Source: Planctomycetaceae bacterium (GTDB lineage Bacteria > Planctomycetota > Planctomycetia > Planctomycetales > Planctomycetaceae). Taken from it: a DNA stretch of 19,430 bases. The stretch is taken from contig CANHVD010000023.1 of assembly GCA_947463775.1 (NCBI GenBank), positions 1 through 19,430 of the forward strand. The letters are read 5' to 3'. The translations under genes were made by a program, and so were the position numbers. Shown here piece by piece: positions 1-8,139 of the stretch. Every line of letters starts with the position of its first letter. The first letter of the stretch is position 1. Under the pieces are notes generated by a model. It searched no databases. It was not told the origin of the DNA and was given only the letters and a program-made list of their open reading frames with translations.

Positions 1-254
1 CTCTCAACTTAACAAGCAGGCGAAACCAGGAAGTGGTCGCCAGAAAAAGGTCCTTTGACTTCTGCCGACAGTGTCAAAACTAACCTGTGCAGAACAGTAA
101 ACAGTATATCGGGACATTGTGCCCACACGCATCCGGAAGTCAAAGGCGTTGATGTACTTTGAACATCACCGAACTCTTTCTCGGCCGACAGGCTTCCAAT
201 ACGCGAACAGAGCACAGTTCACTTGAGCAGCGATTGAGTTTTACACACCCGCGC
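1..254. other. No supported gene, downstream of hpf
   Basis: I see no convincing coding region in these bases. A 68-codon minus-strand frame (9-215) lacks a family resemblance and a ribosome binding site. An 11-bp inverted repeat (CCTTTGACTTC at 52-62, GAAGTCAAAGG at 136-146) is present but widely spaced, and is about as frequent as chance would allow in a window of this size. Confidence 0.4.
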
Positions 255-599
255 TTAGGTGATCGGATCGTCCATTTTTGTTGGCATGTCTTTAATGGAA
301 GGCTGATGCTTGTGGTCTCTGTGTTTCTCTTTGTGCTTATGGACCTGGTGCTCCATCTTGTGAAGGCATTTATCGAATGTTGCACTCGCGTCTTCGCCTT
401 CAACATGGGCCACAATCGTGTGGAAACCATCTATTTCTACCAGCATTTCCACGTCAACCCGAGGGCCTTCAAACTCCAGAGTGACGTCGATTTCGCTGAC
501 CGTGTTCAGGTAGCGAAGAAGTTTCTCCGCTTTTTGAGTGATGTGCTCTCGCAGTTCCGGTCGGATACTGCCGTGTCGACAGGTGATAGCAACCTGCAT
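255..599 (-). CDS. hpf: Ribosome hibernation promoting factor (HPF/RaiA family, short form)
   Basis: The 114-residue product has the beta-alpha-beta-beta-beta-alpha pattern of the HPF/RaiA (sigma-54 modulation protein) family: it opens MQVAITCRHGSIRPELREHI, has a central strand pair (IDVTLEFEGP, VDVEMLVEID) and a second helix with KCLHKMEHQVHKHKEKH. Family members bind the 30S decoding region in stationary phase and inactivate ribosomes. The length matches the short form: there is no C-terminal dimerisation domain, only a Lys/His-rich tail. The ATG is supported by GAAGGAA on the minus strand (607-613), 7 bases upstream. No rpoN or ptsN, common neighbours of this family elsewhere, is visible downstream in the 254 bases to the window edge. 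Family assignment is firm; the physiological role is by analogy. Confidence 0.88.
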   Translation of the reverse strand: MQVAITCRHGSIRPELREHITQKAEKLLRYLNTVSEIDVTLEFEGPRVDVEMLVEIDGFHTIVAHVEGEDASATFDKCLHKMEHQVHKHKEKHRDHKHQPSIKDMPTKMDDPIT

Positions 600-721
600 T
601 CCAGATTTCCTTCAATTCAGTGAAACGTTCGATAGGTGTATCGAAGGTGGGGAATCCCCGAATTTTCCAATCAGGCTTCGCCGCTGATGCCTGCTCGTAA
701 GGCAATCATAACACCGCGAAT

Positions 722-740
722 GAATCGGAGGGGCCGATTC
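722..740. repeat. Short inverted repeat upstream of hpf
   Basis: GAATCGG and CCGATTC form perfect 7-bp arms around a 5-base loop. It lies about 125 bases upstream of the hpf start on the minus strand. There is no T-run on either side, so it is not a standard intrinsic terminator; an operator or an RNA leader hairpin is possible. Confidence 0.4.
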
Positions 741-779
741 TAGAAGGAAGAGCCAGACAGGAAAAGCGGTTCATCGGGG

Positions 780-795
780 TTCTTCGGCCGAAGAA
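780..795. repeat. Perfect 16-bp palindrome upstream of hpf
   Basis: TTCTTCGGCCGAAGAA is a perfect 16-base palindrome 40 bases from the 722-740 inverted repeat. As RNA it could fold as a 6-bp stem with a GGCC loop; as DNA it has the symmetry of a dimeric regulator site. It lies in the untranslated stretch between the efflux operon and hpf. Function unknown. Confidence 0.4.
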
Positions 796-910
796 TCAAA
801 CTTCAGAGGCAAAATCCGTGAATCCTGACGCCTTCCAATGATCGCGTGACCAGTCGAGGCTGTTCGGGGCTCGCTGTGCCGTGAATCATGGGGGTGCGGT
901 GAACCCGGAC

Positions 911-1157
911 TTAAAAGGGCCACCGAGATTTCGCACTTGCCGCCCCGGAGTTGTTCACTTTGACGATTTGGCCGATTGGCGAGTGTTCGCTTTCCTGTTC
1001 AAACACGATCCCGAGTGTCGGCTTTCAGCACGTCGATTTGAAGGACTTTGATGGAATCGCCTAACTGCAACGGACTGCTGCCGCCCATTAAATACGAACA
1101 TCCCAGTCGGATTTCTGAGGGCCAGCTTCCGGAATCATTAACCGTAATGCTCAGCAT
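911..1157 (-). pseudogene. Possible decayed or frameshifted small reading frame after the RND gene
   Basis: On the minus strand an ATG at 1157 opens 52 codons (to a TGA at 999-1001) with protein-like character, including LGDSIKVLQIDVLKADTRD. A second frame that opens after a TGA at 1025-1027 continues with GIVFEQESEHSPIGQIVKVN and ends at a TAA at 911-913. Joining them by a single-base shift between 1001 and 1024 would give roughly 81 residues of plausible beta-rich protein. The first part happens to share the reading frame of the RND gene beyond its stop codon. I do not recognise the family and there is no good ribosome binding site, so this may be a remnant, a sequencing error or chance. 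Confidence 0.22.
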
Positions 1158-1190
1158 CTCTGCTTGATTGCGTGTTCCAGTCTGCTCGCT

Positions 1191-4100
1191 TCACGCCTGA
1201 GGAGAGGTGACACTCGGGCTCATTGTCGTCGGTTTTGGTTTTTGGCGACTGATTAGGCGTGCGATGGCTTCTTTTGCATCCATCACGAGGCTGAAACCTG
1301 CCGGAATCAGCACGAGTGTGAAGAACGTGGAGACGATCATTCCGCCAAGAACTACTGCCCCGAGTCCCTGATAGAGTTCGCTGCCGGCACCGACACTCCA
1401 CACCCATGCGCCGTCGGCCCATACCGGAAGTGGAACAACCAAAGGAAACATTCCGAGCACCGTTGAAAGGGTACTCATCAGGATTGGTCGCATACGAGTT
1501 CGCACGGTTTCGCACACGGCGTCGACCGAATTCATCCCCTCTTCTCGCATGTAGTTGAGTCCCTGATGCACGATCAGGATCGCATTGTTAACCACCGTTC
1601 CGATCAGGATCACAAATCCCAACATGGTGAGCATGTCGAGAGGCTGGAAGACAAACTGATTCATAATCTTCAGACCGCCAAGACCTCCCACAAGTGCCAG
1701 AGCGACGCTGATCATGACCACCAGCGGATAGAGAAACGACTCAAACAGTGCTGCCATCAACAGATATGTCAAAAGCAGAGCAAGCAAAAGGTTCCATTTG
1801 AGGTCATACCACGTATCTGCCAGTTTATCTGCGGTGCCGGCCAGCCGGACCTGATACACCCCACTCTGGAATCGCGGAGACTGCATCAGCACACTACGAA
1901 CTTTCTCATCCACCGTTTTCATCGCCGTTTCCAGCGGGACTCCCGGGGCGGGCTTAAGCTGGATGGTGATGGAACGTGATCGTTCAATGTGGTTAACCTG
2001 TTCCGGGCCGCGGCTCAGCACAACGTCCGCCACTGAAGACAGTCGCACTGTTTCGCCGGACGGAGTTCGGATCGGAAGGTTCTCTATGTCATGTGAATGG
2101 CTGGTATAATCTGCATCACCACAGATCACGAGATCAATTCGTCGACCTTCATGCCAGTAGTCGCCCGCAAATGCACCGTCGACAAGAGCATTGACGCCGT
2201 AACCGAGGGATTGCGATGTCACTCCCAGTTCAGCCGCCTTCTCCAGCTTTGGAATAATATGGACTTCCGGGCTGGACAGATCCAGTCCCGGAATCGGACG
2301 TAATTGATTTCCCTGATCCATTGGGAACTGCGCCATGCAGAGCCCAAAGGCCTTCTGTGCTTCCTCAACCAGTCCCTCCAGATCCGGGCCTGTGATATCA
2401 ATATCGATAGTTCGTCCACCGCTTAATCCACTGTCGAACAGGCTTGACTGACTCACGATGGGAATGACCCCGGGCTGCGAACCTGCCGCCTTGGCAAGGA
2501 TTGGAATCAGTTCTGCCGCGCGAAGTTCGTCAACGGCTTTCGCTCCCAGGAACAACATTCGTCCCCGAGCCACGAAAAAGAAGTCATTGATTCGTGGTGA
2601 ACCCGGAGGAGCATCTTCTGCCCAATAAGGGGTCAGCTGTCGTTCGATTCCTTCTCCCAGTTCGATCATTTTGTCGATGTTGTATCCCGGGGGCGGAAGC
2701 AGGATCGCAATGATCAGATTGCGGTTTCCTGTTGGCAGATATTCGGTATCCGGCCACAACAAAATACTGCTCCAGACTGATCCCAGACAGAACAGCACCA
2801 CGACCAGAAGCCGCCAGAACCAACTGCCACGAGCCGACATCATCCTGCGCATCGCGCCGGCGAATAGTTCATTCATCCAGTGGCTGACTCGAACAAGTCC
2901 GAACAGTCCGGAGAAGCCATAGCTGGTATCGTATTCCAGGCTGGCAGATTTCTGATTCTTCAGGAGCCAGCAGGCCGCCGCAGGAATCACGGTGACACTC
3001 ACCAGCATTGAAATACCCACGGAGCACGCAATTGCAATCGAGATGTCTCTAAAGAGTTGTCCGGCCTGACCCTCGACAAAGATCACCGGAACGAACACCA
3101 CGATCATCGCCAATGTTGCTGCAAGTACCGCTCCCCAGACTTCCTGAGTTCCCTGCAGCGCGGCTTCGCGAGGTGACTTGCCCATCTGAAAGTGTCGATA
3201 AATGTTTTCGAGAACGGTGATGGCATTGTCGGCCACCATCCCGACAGCAAACGCCATCCCGGCAAGACTGATGACATTGATGCTTCTTCCGAAAATCTTA
3301 ACGAACATAAATGTTGCGATCACGCTGATCGGGATCGACAGGCCGATGATGATTACCGAACGCACGCTCTTCAGAAACAGCAGCAGGATCAGGACCGCCA
3401 GCGCTCCGCCGGAGTAGACATTGCTTTCAACGAGGGCCGTGGCTGAATCCAGGTACAAGGTCTGATCGTAGACCTGTTCCATATACAGGCCTTTGGTAGC
3501 CAGAATTCCAAGGTTCAGTTCCTCGCAAGCAATACGGAGGTTATTACCGTAGATTCGTGTGCACTCACCCAGCTCAAGCAGAGTGATCTCCCCGTCTTTG
3601 TTCAGGTCCAGATCCTCGCGAGGCGGCCCCATGACTTCTTTGATGTTTGTATTGGGGGCCTGCTGAGCATTCACGGCAAGGGCATTGAGTCCCATCTGAC
3701 GCACGACACCGTCAGGTTTCTTGTAGGCGACGCCAACTGTTGCCACGTCACGAACTCGCACAGGTGAATTGTCACGGTTAACGATAATCGTGTCTTCGAC
3801 CTGTTCGGGTGTCTGAAATTGTCCGAGTGTTCGAACGACATTCCGCTGCCGACCTTCGGGAATATCCCCGGCTGAAGTATTCTGGTTTTGTGCGATCAAC
3901 GCCGTGCGGAGTTGATCGATTGTCACGCCAAAAGCTGCCAATCGAGTTGGATTTACTTCAACGCGGAACTCCTGTTCCTGGCCACCGAACACATTCCCGT
4001 TGGCAACGCCCGGGACTCGCTCGAAGACTGCCTCAATGTACTCTTCGGCAAACTTTCGCATGAGCGCGGGATTGTTGCGGCCCATCGTGAAAGTCTTCAG

Positions 4101-4670
4101 TACAGGATACTGATCGGCCAACAGATTCAGCATAGGTAGATTGATCGGCTTCGTGCCCTCCATCAACGGGGTCAGCGGTTCCTTTAATGCGGGATCCTGG
4201 GCGATCAGGTTGTTGAGATCTTCGCGGGTGGGCGGGATAGGCTTCAGAATAAACCAGGCAATCGCGTTGACATTTGCATTTACCGTTGAGATCACCGGCT
4301 CTCGAGCATCGTCCGGATAATTGGGAACCTGATTGAGCTTCTCTGCGACTCTAGCCCGAGCATCGGCGATATCGGTTCCGACTGCGAAACGCATGGTGAT
4401 GGTTCCCATCGAGTCCGAGCTTTCGCTTTTGAACTCGTCCATTCCCTCCACGCTTTTGAGCTGTTCTTCCTGCTCATCAATGATCTCACGTTCCACCTCC
4501 TGAGCACTGGCACCAGGCCAGAGTGTCGTAATCGTCAGCTCTGGTTCGGTAACATCCGGCGTCAGCTGGACCGGCGTTGCGAGATACGCGATGACACCAA
4601 ACAGAAGCGACAGAATCACTCCAACGGTGAGTTTCACCGGGTTCTCGATGGAGAATTTGATGAGGTCCAT
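1191..4670 (-). CDS. RND-family (AcrB/MexF-like) efflux pump, inner-membrane transporter with EF-hand-like insert
   Basis: The 1159-residue protein has the RND layout: an N-terminal membrane segment (about 10-31), a large periplasmic domain, a helix block (about 422-570), a second periplasmic domain and a C-terminal helix block. It begins IKFSIENPVKLTVGVILSLL and has WPGASAQEVER, typical of the family, which exports drugs or other amphiphiles by proton antiport as a trimer. The TM4 relay reads VADNAITVLEN, with one Asp followed by Asn where AcrB has two Asp, and TM10 reads VVNNAILIV where AcrB has Lys; this DN/NN pattern occurs in part of the family. It is about 100 residues longer than AcrB. 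Extra sequence includes residues about 146-200 and a segment near 350-390 carrying D355-x-N-x-D-G-x-I-x-x-x-E366, a textbook EF-hand loop. It lies 54 bases after the adaptor gene and is surely cotranscribed. Substrate cannot be told. Confidence 0.93.
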   Translation of the reverse strand: MDLIKFSIENPVKLTVGVILSLLFGVIAYLATPVQLTPDVTEPELTITTLWPGASAQEVEREIIDEQEEQLKSVEGMDEFKSESSDSMGTITMRFAVGTDIADARARVAEKLNQVPNYPDDAREPVISTVNANVNAIAWFILKPIPPTREDLNNLIAQDPALKEPLTPLMEGTKPINLPMLNLLADQYPVLKTFTMGRNNPALMRKFAEEYIEAVFERVPGVANGNVFGGQEQEFRVEVNPTRLAAFGVTIDQLRTALIAQNQNTSAGDIPEGRQRNVVRTLGQFQTPEQVEDTIIVNRDNSPVRVRDVATVGVAYKKPDGVVRQMGLNALAVNAQQAPNTNIKEVMGPPREDLDLNKDGEITLLELGECTRIYGNNLRIACEELNLGILATKGLYMEQVYDQTLYLDSATALVESNVYSGGALAVLILLLFLKSVRSVIIIGLSIPISVIATFMFVKIFGRSINVISLAGMAFAVGMVADNAITVLENIYRHFQMGKSPREAALQGTQEVWGAVLAATLAMIVVFVPVIFVEGQAGQLFRDISIAIACSVGISMLVSVTVIPAAACWLLKNQKSASLEYDTSYGFSGLFGLVRVSHWMNELFAGAMRRMMSARGSWFWRLLVVVLFCLGSVWSSILLWPDTEYLPTGNRNLIIAILLPPPGYNIDKMIELGEGIERQLTPYWAEDAPPGSPRINDFFFVARGRMLFLGAKAVDELRAAELIPILAKAAGSQPGVIPIVSQSSLFDSGLSGGRTIDIDITGPDLEGLVEEAQKAFGLCMAQFPMDQGNQLRPIPGLDLSSPEVHIIPKLEKAAELGVTSQSLGYGVNALVDGAFAGDYWHEGRRIDLVICGDADYTSHSHDIENLPIRTPSGETVRLSSVADVVLSRGPEQVNHIERSRSITIQLKPAPGVPLETAMKTVDEKVRSVLMQSPRFQSGVYQVRLAGTADKLADTWYDLKWNLLLALLLTYLLMAALFESFLYPLVVMISVALALVGGLGGLKIMNQFVFQPLDMLTMLGFVILIGTVVNNAILIVHQGLNYMREEGMNSVDAVCETVRTRMRPILMSTLSTVLGMFPLVVPLPVWADGAWVWSVGAGSELYQGLGAVVLGGMIVSTFFTLVLIPAGFSLVMDAKEAIARLISRQKPKPTTMSPSVTSPQA

Positions 4671-4724
4671 AGTTTATTCGTCGCTGTGGTAAGAGCTTGA
4701 GCCAGAATCAGCAGGGCGGCCGTG

Positions 4725-6074
4725 TTATTCCATGATCTGCACTGTCTGAAATGCTCGAAGCCGTTCCGCCCCTTCGGTCACTACCTGCTGGTTGGCCGCG
4801 AGGCCTTCACCGATCACCTGGATCGAAGTGCCGGAACTGACGCCGGTTGTTACGAGCACCTGGCGAACGCTTGTAGGTTTACCCTCAGAGGCTGGATTGA
4901 TCACGTACACGAATGATCCGCGTGAGGTTCGAACGAGTGAGTCCTTTGGCACTAAAACGGCATCAACATTCTGACCGCTGAATTTTGCCTCAGCCATCAT
5001 GCCCTCACGAAGAGCAGGAGTTGGAGTTGTCGTCGACGTGTCGATCTTGTTATCGATCCGAATGATGACCGGGAAGCTGCGAGAGCCATCTTCCCAATTG
5101 CTTCTGGGAACAACAGACGCGACTTCACCTTCCCAGTCACTTGCCAGCCCGTTGCGAGATCCGGCTCCCTGAATACCAAGAACTACTGGACGGCCTGGCG
5201 TAATCTGATCGATGTACTGTTGATCAATCTGGACTTCAACTTCGACTTCATCCAGCTTTGCCAGTGTCAGTATCGGTGCTCCTTTGGAAAGCCATTGACC
5301 GATGTAGGTATGTTCCTCAACCACGAATCCATCAAATGGTGCTTTGGTCAGGCGTTTTTCACGTTCGGCCTTCAGGAAGGCGACGTGTTTTTCCTGAGCC
5401 TCAACTCGTGCCATGGCCTGCTGAACAGTTTCTTGTCGAGGTGAAGAAATTCTGGCCAGCACTGCGGCAGCGGCGAGCCGATTCTGCTCGGCCGAGTCGA
5501 CATTATCCTGAGCATCTTTTACCTCCGTCGGATTGGCCGCGCCACGCTTGCTGAGCGCCAGCATCTCGTCCAGGCGTCGCGTGGCATTGGCAAACATCAC
5601 TTCCGCAGCTTGCTTTCGAGCTCGCGCTTCGTCCTGATCTTCTTTACGGGGCGATTTGATCTCTTCGAGCTCAGCGCGCCGTTCTGTCAGGATCGCTTCC
5701 TGTTCGGCAATGTCCAGGTCCGTTGACTCCATCCTGAGTTTGGAAAGCAAAGTGCCCTTAGTTACGAAAGCCCCGATTTCGAGTGGAAACTCTTCAACGA
5801 TGCCATCGGATCCTGATGCCACAATGCTGGAGTGTCGAGGTTGTACATTTCCTAAGGCACGAAACTCGGGAGCGATGTTTTCCTGACGAATTACGGCCAC
5901 TTTGACCAGGGCTGGTGGCGGTCCGGTATTTCCAACTGGCGGCGACCCCGCTTTGGTTTCAGCGGCGGCTGTTTCTCCGGCAACCTGCGTCGGTGACTGT
6001 GAACATCCGGCAGGAAGCAGGCAAAGGCCGGCCATCAATACGAAGACAAACCTGTGTGGATTGAAGTTTCTCAT
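4725..6074 (-). CDS. HlyD/AcrA-type efflux adaptor lipoprotein (membrane fusion protein)
   Basis: The product (449 residues from the chosen ATG) joins an RND pump to an outer-membrane channel. The start at 6074 gives a short basic N-terminus, a hydrophobic stretch and LLPAGC, a lipobox-like signal for lipidation at Cys24; an in-frame GTG 20 codons upstream would place extra residues ahead of the signal and is less likely. Neither start has a clear ribosome binding site. After a low-complexity linker come the first half of a lipoyl-like domain, a long alpha-hairpin rich in Glu, Ala and Arg (roughly 115-245), the second lipoyl half (KAPFDGFVVEEHTYIGQWLS), a beta-barrel and a membrane-proximal domain ending EGAERLRAFQTVQIME. 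The gene is followed directly by the RND pump gene, so the two form an operon. No TolC-like gene is in the window. Confidence 0.92.
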   Translation of the reverse strand: MRNFNPHRFVFVLMAGLCLLPAGCSQSPTQVAGETAAAETKAGSPPVGNTGPPPALVKVAVIRQENIAPEFRALGNVQPRHSSIVASGSDGIVEEFPLEIGAFVTKGTLLSKLRMESTDLDIAEQEAILTERRAELEEIKSPRKEDQDEARARKQAAEVMFANATRRLDEMLALSKRGAANPTEVKDAQDNVDSAEQNRLAAAAVLARISSPRQETVQQAMARVEAQEKHVAFLKAEREKRLTKAPFDGFVVEEHTYIGQWLSKGAPILTLAKLDEVEVEVQIDQQYIDQITPGRPVVLGIQGAGSRNGLASDWEGEVASVVPRSNWEDGSRSFPVIIRIDNKIDTSTTTPTPALREGMMAEAKFSGQNVDAVLVPKDSLVRTSRGSFVYVINPASEGKPTSVRQVLVTTGVSSGTSIQVIGEGLAANQQVVTEGAERLRAFQTVQIME

Positions 6075-6230
6075 GTAATCTGGATCGGCAGGCAAGGGCG
6101 GGGCTATATGAATTTGACTGTGCAGGGTAGCCACATCTTACAGGTTGTCGCCAGAAAGTGTTTCTGGTTTCACCGATTTCCCTTTGGAGGGTGAGCCGCG
6201 ATCAATAGTTCAGTTCCCGAAGATCGGGAC

Positions 6231-6252
6231 AATGATGCAATTTGGCATCATT
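6231..6252. promoter_or_regulatory. 22-bp palindrome upstream of the efflux operon, possible operator or terminator hairpin
   Basis: AATGATGC and GCATCATT are perfect 8-bp arms separated by AATTTG. The site lies about 155 bases upstream of the adaptor gene start and 24 bases after the stop of the kinase-PAS frame on the same strand. A second small hairpin (TCCCGA/TCGGGA, about 6215-6229) sits beside it. The symmetry and size fit a dimeric repressor site for the pump genes; as minus-strand RNA the pair could also fold at the end of the kinase transcript, but no T-tract follows. No regulator gene is adjacent. Confidence 0.35.
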
Positions 6253-6275
6253 TTGCGTGTTCATTCAAATTTAGC

Positions 6276-6941
6276 TTAATCCGCTTTTCTCAACTGCTCT
6301 GTTACGTCGCGGGCTACAGCAAAAATGACACCCTCTTCTGGAATGGATTTAGCTGTCCATTCGAATCGCCGCCATGATCCGAACTCGGTCTGATATCGAT
6401 TCTGAAACTGGACGACCGGCCGACCTTCCAGCAGTTGTCCCATGACTCCGATCGTGTCAGCGCGATCGTCAGGGTGAACGAAGTCAAGAAATGGCCGCGA
6501 CAGCAATGACTTTTCGTTGTAACCCAGAACTCGGGAGAAATTGGAATTCACTCTCCGAAAGTAACCATCGAGTCCGGCGATGCAGAACAGGTCAAGACTC
6601 AGATCAAAGAATCGTTTCAGGTCTGTTTCCGCACGCTGCAACATGGACTCGAGGTACATCGTCAGTTCTTTAGCCACAATGCCCGCATGAGCAGGGCGGA
6701 GGTGCACTTCGGGAGCAAGGCAGTTGCGAGCCAATCTGATCAGAACGCCATCAGCTTCGCATTCCGAAAGTTTCTGATAAGTTAAACTCAGATCACCCTG
6801 TGCCGCGCGGAAGCAGACATCAATCAAACTTCGACCGCAATGAGGTGGATGCCCCGTCAGAATTTCACACAGAATTCCTCCAAGTCCAAATACATCCGAA
6901 CGAACATCAGTGCACTGACCGCGTGCCTGTTCGGGAGACAT
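6276..6941 (-). CDS. Kinase C-lobe plus PAS domain: 3' part of a Ser/Thr kinase gene cut by an in-frame TGA
   Basis: This frame begins at the APE-like motif of a Hanks-type kinase (MSPEQA, after GTIWGTPAY in the untranslated codons just upstream) and contains the C-lobe (DVRSDVFGLGGILCEILTGH), a linker and a PAS/PAC domain (FFDLSLDLFCIAGLDGYF, FVHPDDRADTIGVM, ending FAVARDVTEQLRKAD). It is in the same reading frame as the kinase N-lobe at 7032-7802; only a TGA at 7032-7034 and 30 further sense codons lie between. The ATG at 6941 is in the middle of the kinase fold and has no convincing ribosome binding site, so separate translation would give a protein without ATP-binding residues. Most likely this is the untranslated part of a nonsense-mutated gene, unless read-through occurs. 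Confidence 0.7.
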   Translation of the reverse strand: MSPEQARGQCTDVRSDVFGLGGILCEILTGHPPHCGRSLIDVCFRAAQGDLSLTYQKLSECEADGVLIRLARNCLAPEVHLRPAHAGIVAKELTMYLESMLQRAETDLKRFFDLSLDLFCIAGLDGYFRRVNSNFSRVLGYNEKSLLSRPFLDFVHPDDRADTIGVMGQLLEGRPVVQFQNRYQTEFGSWRRFEWTAKSIPEEGVIFAVARDVTEQLRKAD

Positions 6942-7031
6942 GTAGGCCGGTGTTCCCCAGATGGTTCCGGCAGGAGCTTCCGCCTGAAGCGTCTGGGAAG
7001 CCAGTCGTTCGGCCGCGGTGAGGATTGTTGA

Positions 7032-7034
7032 TCA
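7032..7034 (-). other. In-frame TGA interrupting the kinase-PAS gene
   Basis: The stop codon sits between the DWG and APE motifs in the context TCA-TGA-TCA. The codons on both sides are in one frame and encode conserved kinase sequence, so it is a nonsense codon and not a frameshift. I see no obvious selenocysteine-type hairpin immediately after it, though that was judged by eye only. Confidence 0.8.
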
Positions 7035-7802
7035 TGATTTGAGTGCTCCGGTGACTGGAATGTCACAAAGCTCTGTTGAGGCTCGGGCAAGGCCCCAGTC
7101 CATGAGATGCACCTCGCCGAATTCACCGACCATGATATTGGACGGTTTGATGTCGAGATGAATGATTCCTCGTGAGTGTGTGTAGGAAAGAGTCTGGCAG
7201 ACCTGTTCAAAGACTTTTAGCAATCGTGGAAGATCATCCTGTGTCGATTTGCGTTCTGCCAGCAATTCAGAAAGAGTCCGTCCCTGAGCCAGTTTCATGG
7301 CGAAGTACGGGCGCTGATCCCACGATAATCCAGTTTCATAAATTGGTATGATGCCGGGATGCTGCAGTCGACCGGTGATACGTGCTTCGTACGTAAACTG
7401 TTGATGAAGGTGAAGTTTGCCTTTATGGACCTTTCGCAGCAGCTTAACAGCAACGCTACGATCAAGTTCCAGGTCACGTGCTTTGAGAATGATTCCCATA
7501 CCGCCTCGAGAGATCTCAGACTCAAGCCGGAATTTTCCTAGTTGCCGATTTGTCAGTTCAGACGAGTGTTCCTGATCCATGGCAAGACTTGCCGGGTTGA
7601 TAGGAGCTGTCTTTTCAAGGCTCGCTGCTTCAAGTTGCGCCAGCAACTCCTCGGGAATATCAAACGGAAGTTCCTCGCCTTGTTCTTTGGATTCTTCCGA
7701 TAGAAGAAAATGCTTTGCTGTTGTCCGAGGGCGCTCGCTGTTGTGCGAGCAGTCCGGTGTGTCCGTTGCACGCGGCGATGCTGAGAGATTATCTCTTCTC
7801 AT
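7032..7802 (-). CDS. Hanks-type Ser/Thr protein kinase, N-terminal part ending at a premature TGA
   Basis: The 256 translated residues contain an N-terminal tail of about 85 residues, then a PknB-like kinase: glycine loop SRGGMGIILKARD (about 99-110), VAVK lysine K120, helix-C Glu139, catalytic loop HLDIKPSN with D217, and DWG (235-237) in place of DFG. Translation stops in the activation loop at codon 257, before the APE motif, so this product cannot form a complete catalytic domain. The same frame continues after the stop into the kinase C-lobe and a PAS domain (6276-7031), giving about 508 codons overall; such kinases normally phosphorylate signalling proteins. I chose the ATG at 7802, with an AAGG element 9 bases upstream, over an in-frame GTG at 7877. 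A CGA-to-TGA change is a simple explanation of the stop. Confidence 0.78.
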   Translation of the reverse strand: MRRDNLSASPRATDTPDCSHNSERPRTTAKHFLLSEESKEQGEELPFDIPEELLAQLEAASLEKTAPINPASLAMDQEHSSELTNRQLGKFRLESEISRGGMGIILKARDLELDRSVAVKLLRKVHKGKLHLHQQFTYEARITGRLQHPGIIPIYETGLSWDQRPYFAMKLAQGRTLSELLAERKSTQDDLPRLLKVFEQVCQTLSYTHSRGIIHLDIKPSNIMVGEFGEVHLMDWGLARASTELCDIPVTGALKS

Positions 7803-8139
7803 TTCGGCCCGCCTTCGCTGAACTGCAGCGACGTTGCGAGGTGTCGGAAACAACCATTCACGCGTACTGTAGCACACGGCTTGCTGATCGCCTGTCTCTG
7901 CGCTGTCCGCGGCAAGATTACACCAGCAGTTGGAGCGGAATTCAAGTCGCAGTCCACGAATCAGGACGATTTTGCCTCAGGCATCAAAGCACTTTACGAA
8001 TGCCGGACAGGCGTCGATCTGCTTCATGGCGCAGTCAAAACTCAAACTCGGAGTCTCAAACAGATATGCAGCAGTTATCCGTATTCGTTGAAGACGAACG
8101 GCAGATTCATTTTCTGCAGAGGGCACAGAATGAAGAAAA
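7803..8139. other. Intergenic stretch between the kinase gene and the GGDEF-EAL gene
   Basis: These 337 bases hold no supported gene. If the kinase used its in-frame GTG at 7877, the first 75 bases would be coding. An imperfect hairpin (TTCATTttCTG at 8106-8116 with CAGAATGAA at 8126-8134) lies just beyond the end of the GGDEF-EAL gene, but lacks a T-tract in either direction. Overlapping plus-strand open frames here show no family resemblance. Confidence 0.4.

Larger units (their letters stand above)
600..1190. other. Gene-poor stretch between hpf and the RND pump gene
   Basis: These 591 bases hold no intact gene. They contain the presumed hpf 5' region on the minus strand, two compact palindromes (722-740 and 780-795) and, next to the pump gene, a possible decayed reading frame (911-1157). 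I see no T-tract terminator for the efflux operon and no clear -35/-10 pair for hpf. Confidence 0.5.

Noticed and set aside
52..146. 11-bp inverted repeat with arms at 52-62 and 136-146
   Set aside because: The arms are 73 bases apart and a match of this length is roughly expected by chance in about 19 kb.
7032..7034. Selenocysteine reading of the TGA in the kinase gene
   Set aside because: The position is not a conserved cysteine site in kinases and no convincing downstream hairpin is visible; a nonsense change is simpler.
8106..8134. Imperfect hairpin after the GGDEF-EAL gene as a terminator
   Set aside because: A 2-base bulge interrupts the stem and no T-tract follows on the minus strand.
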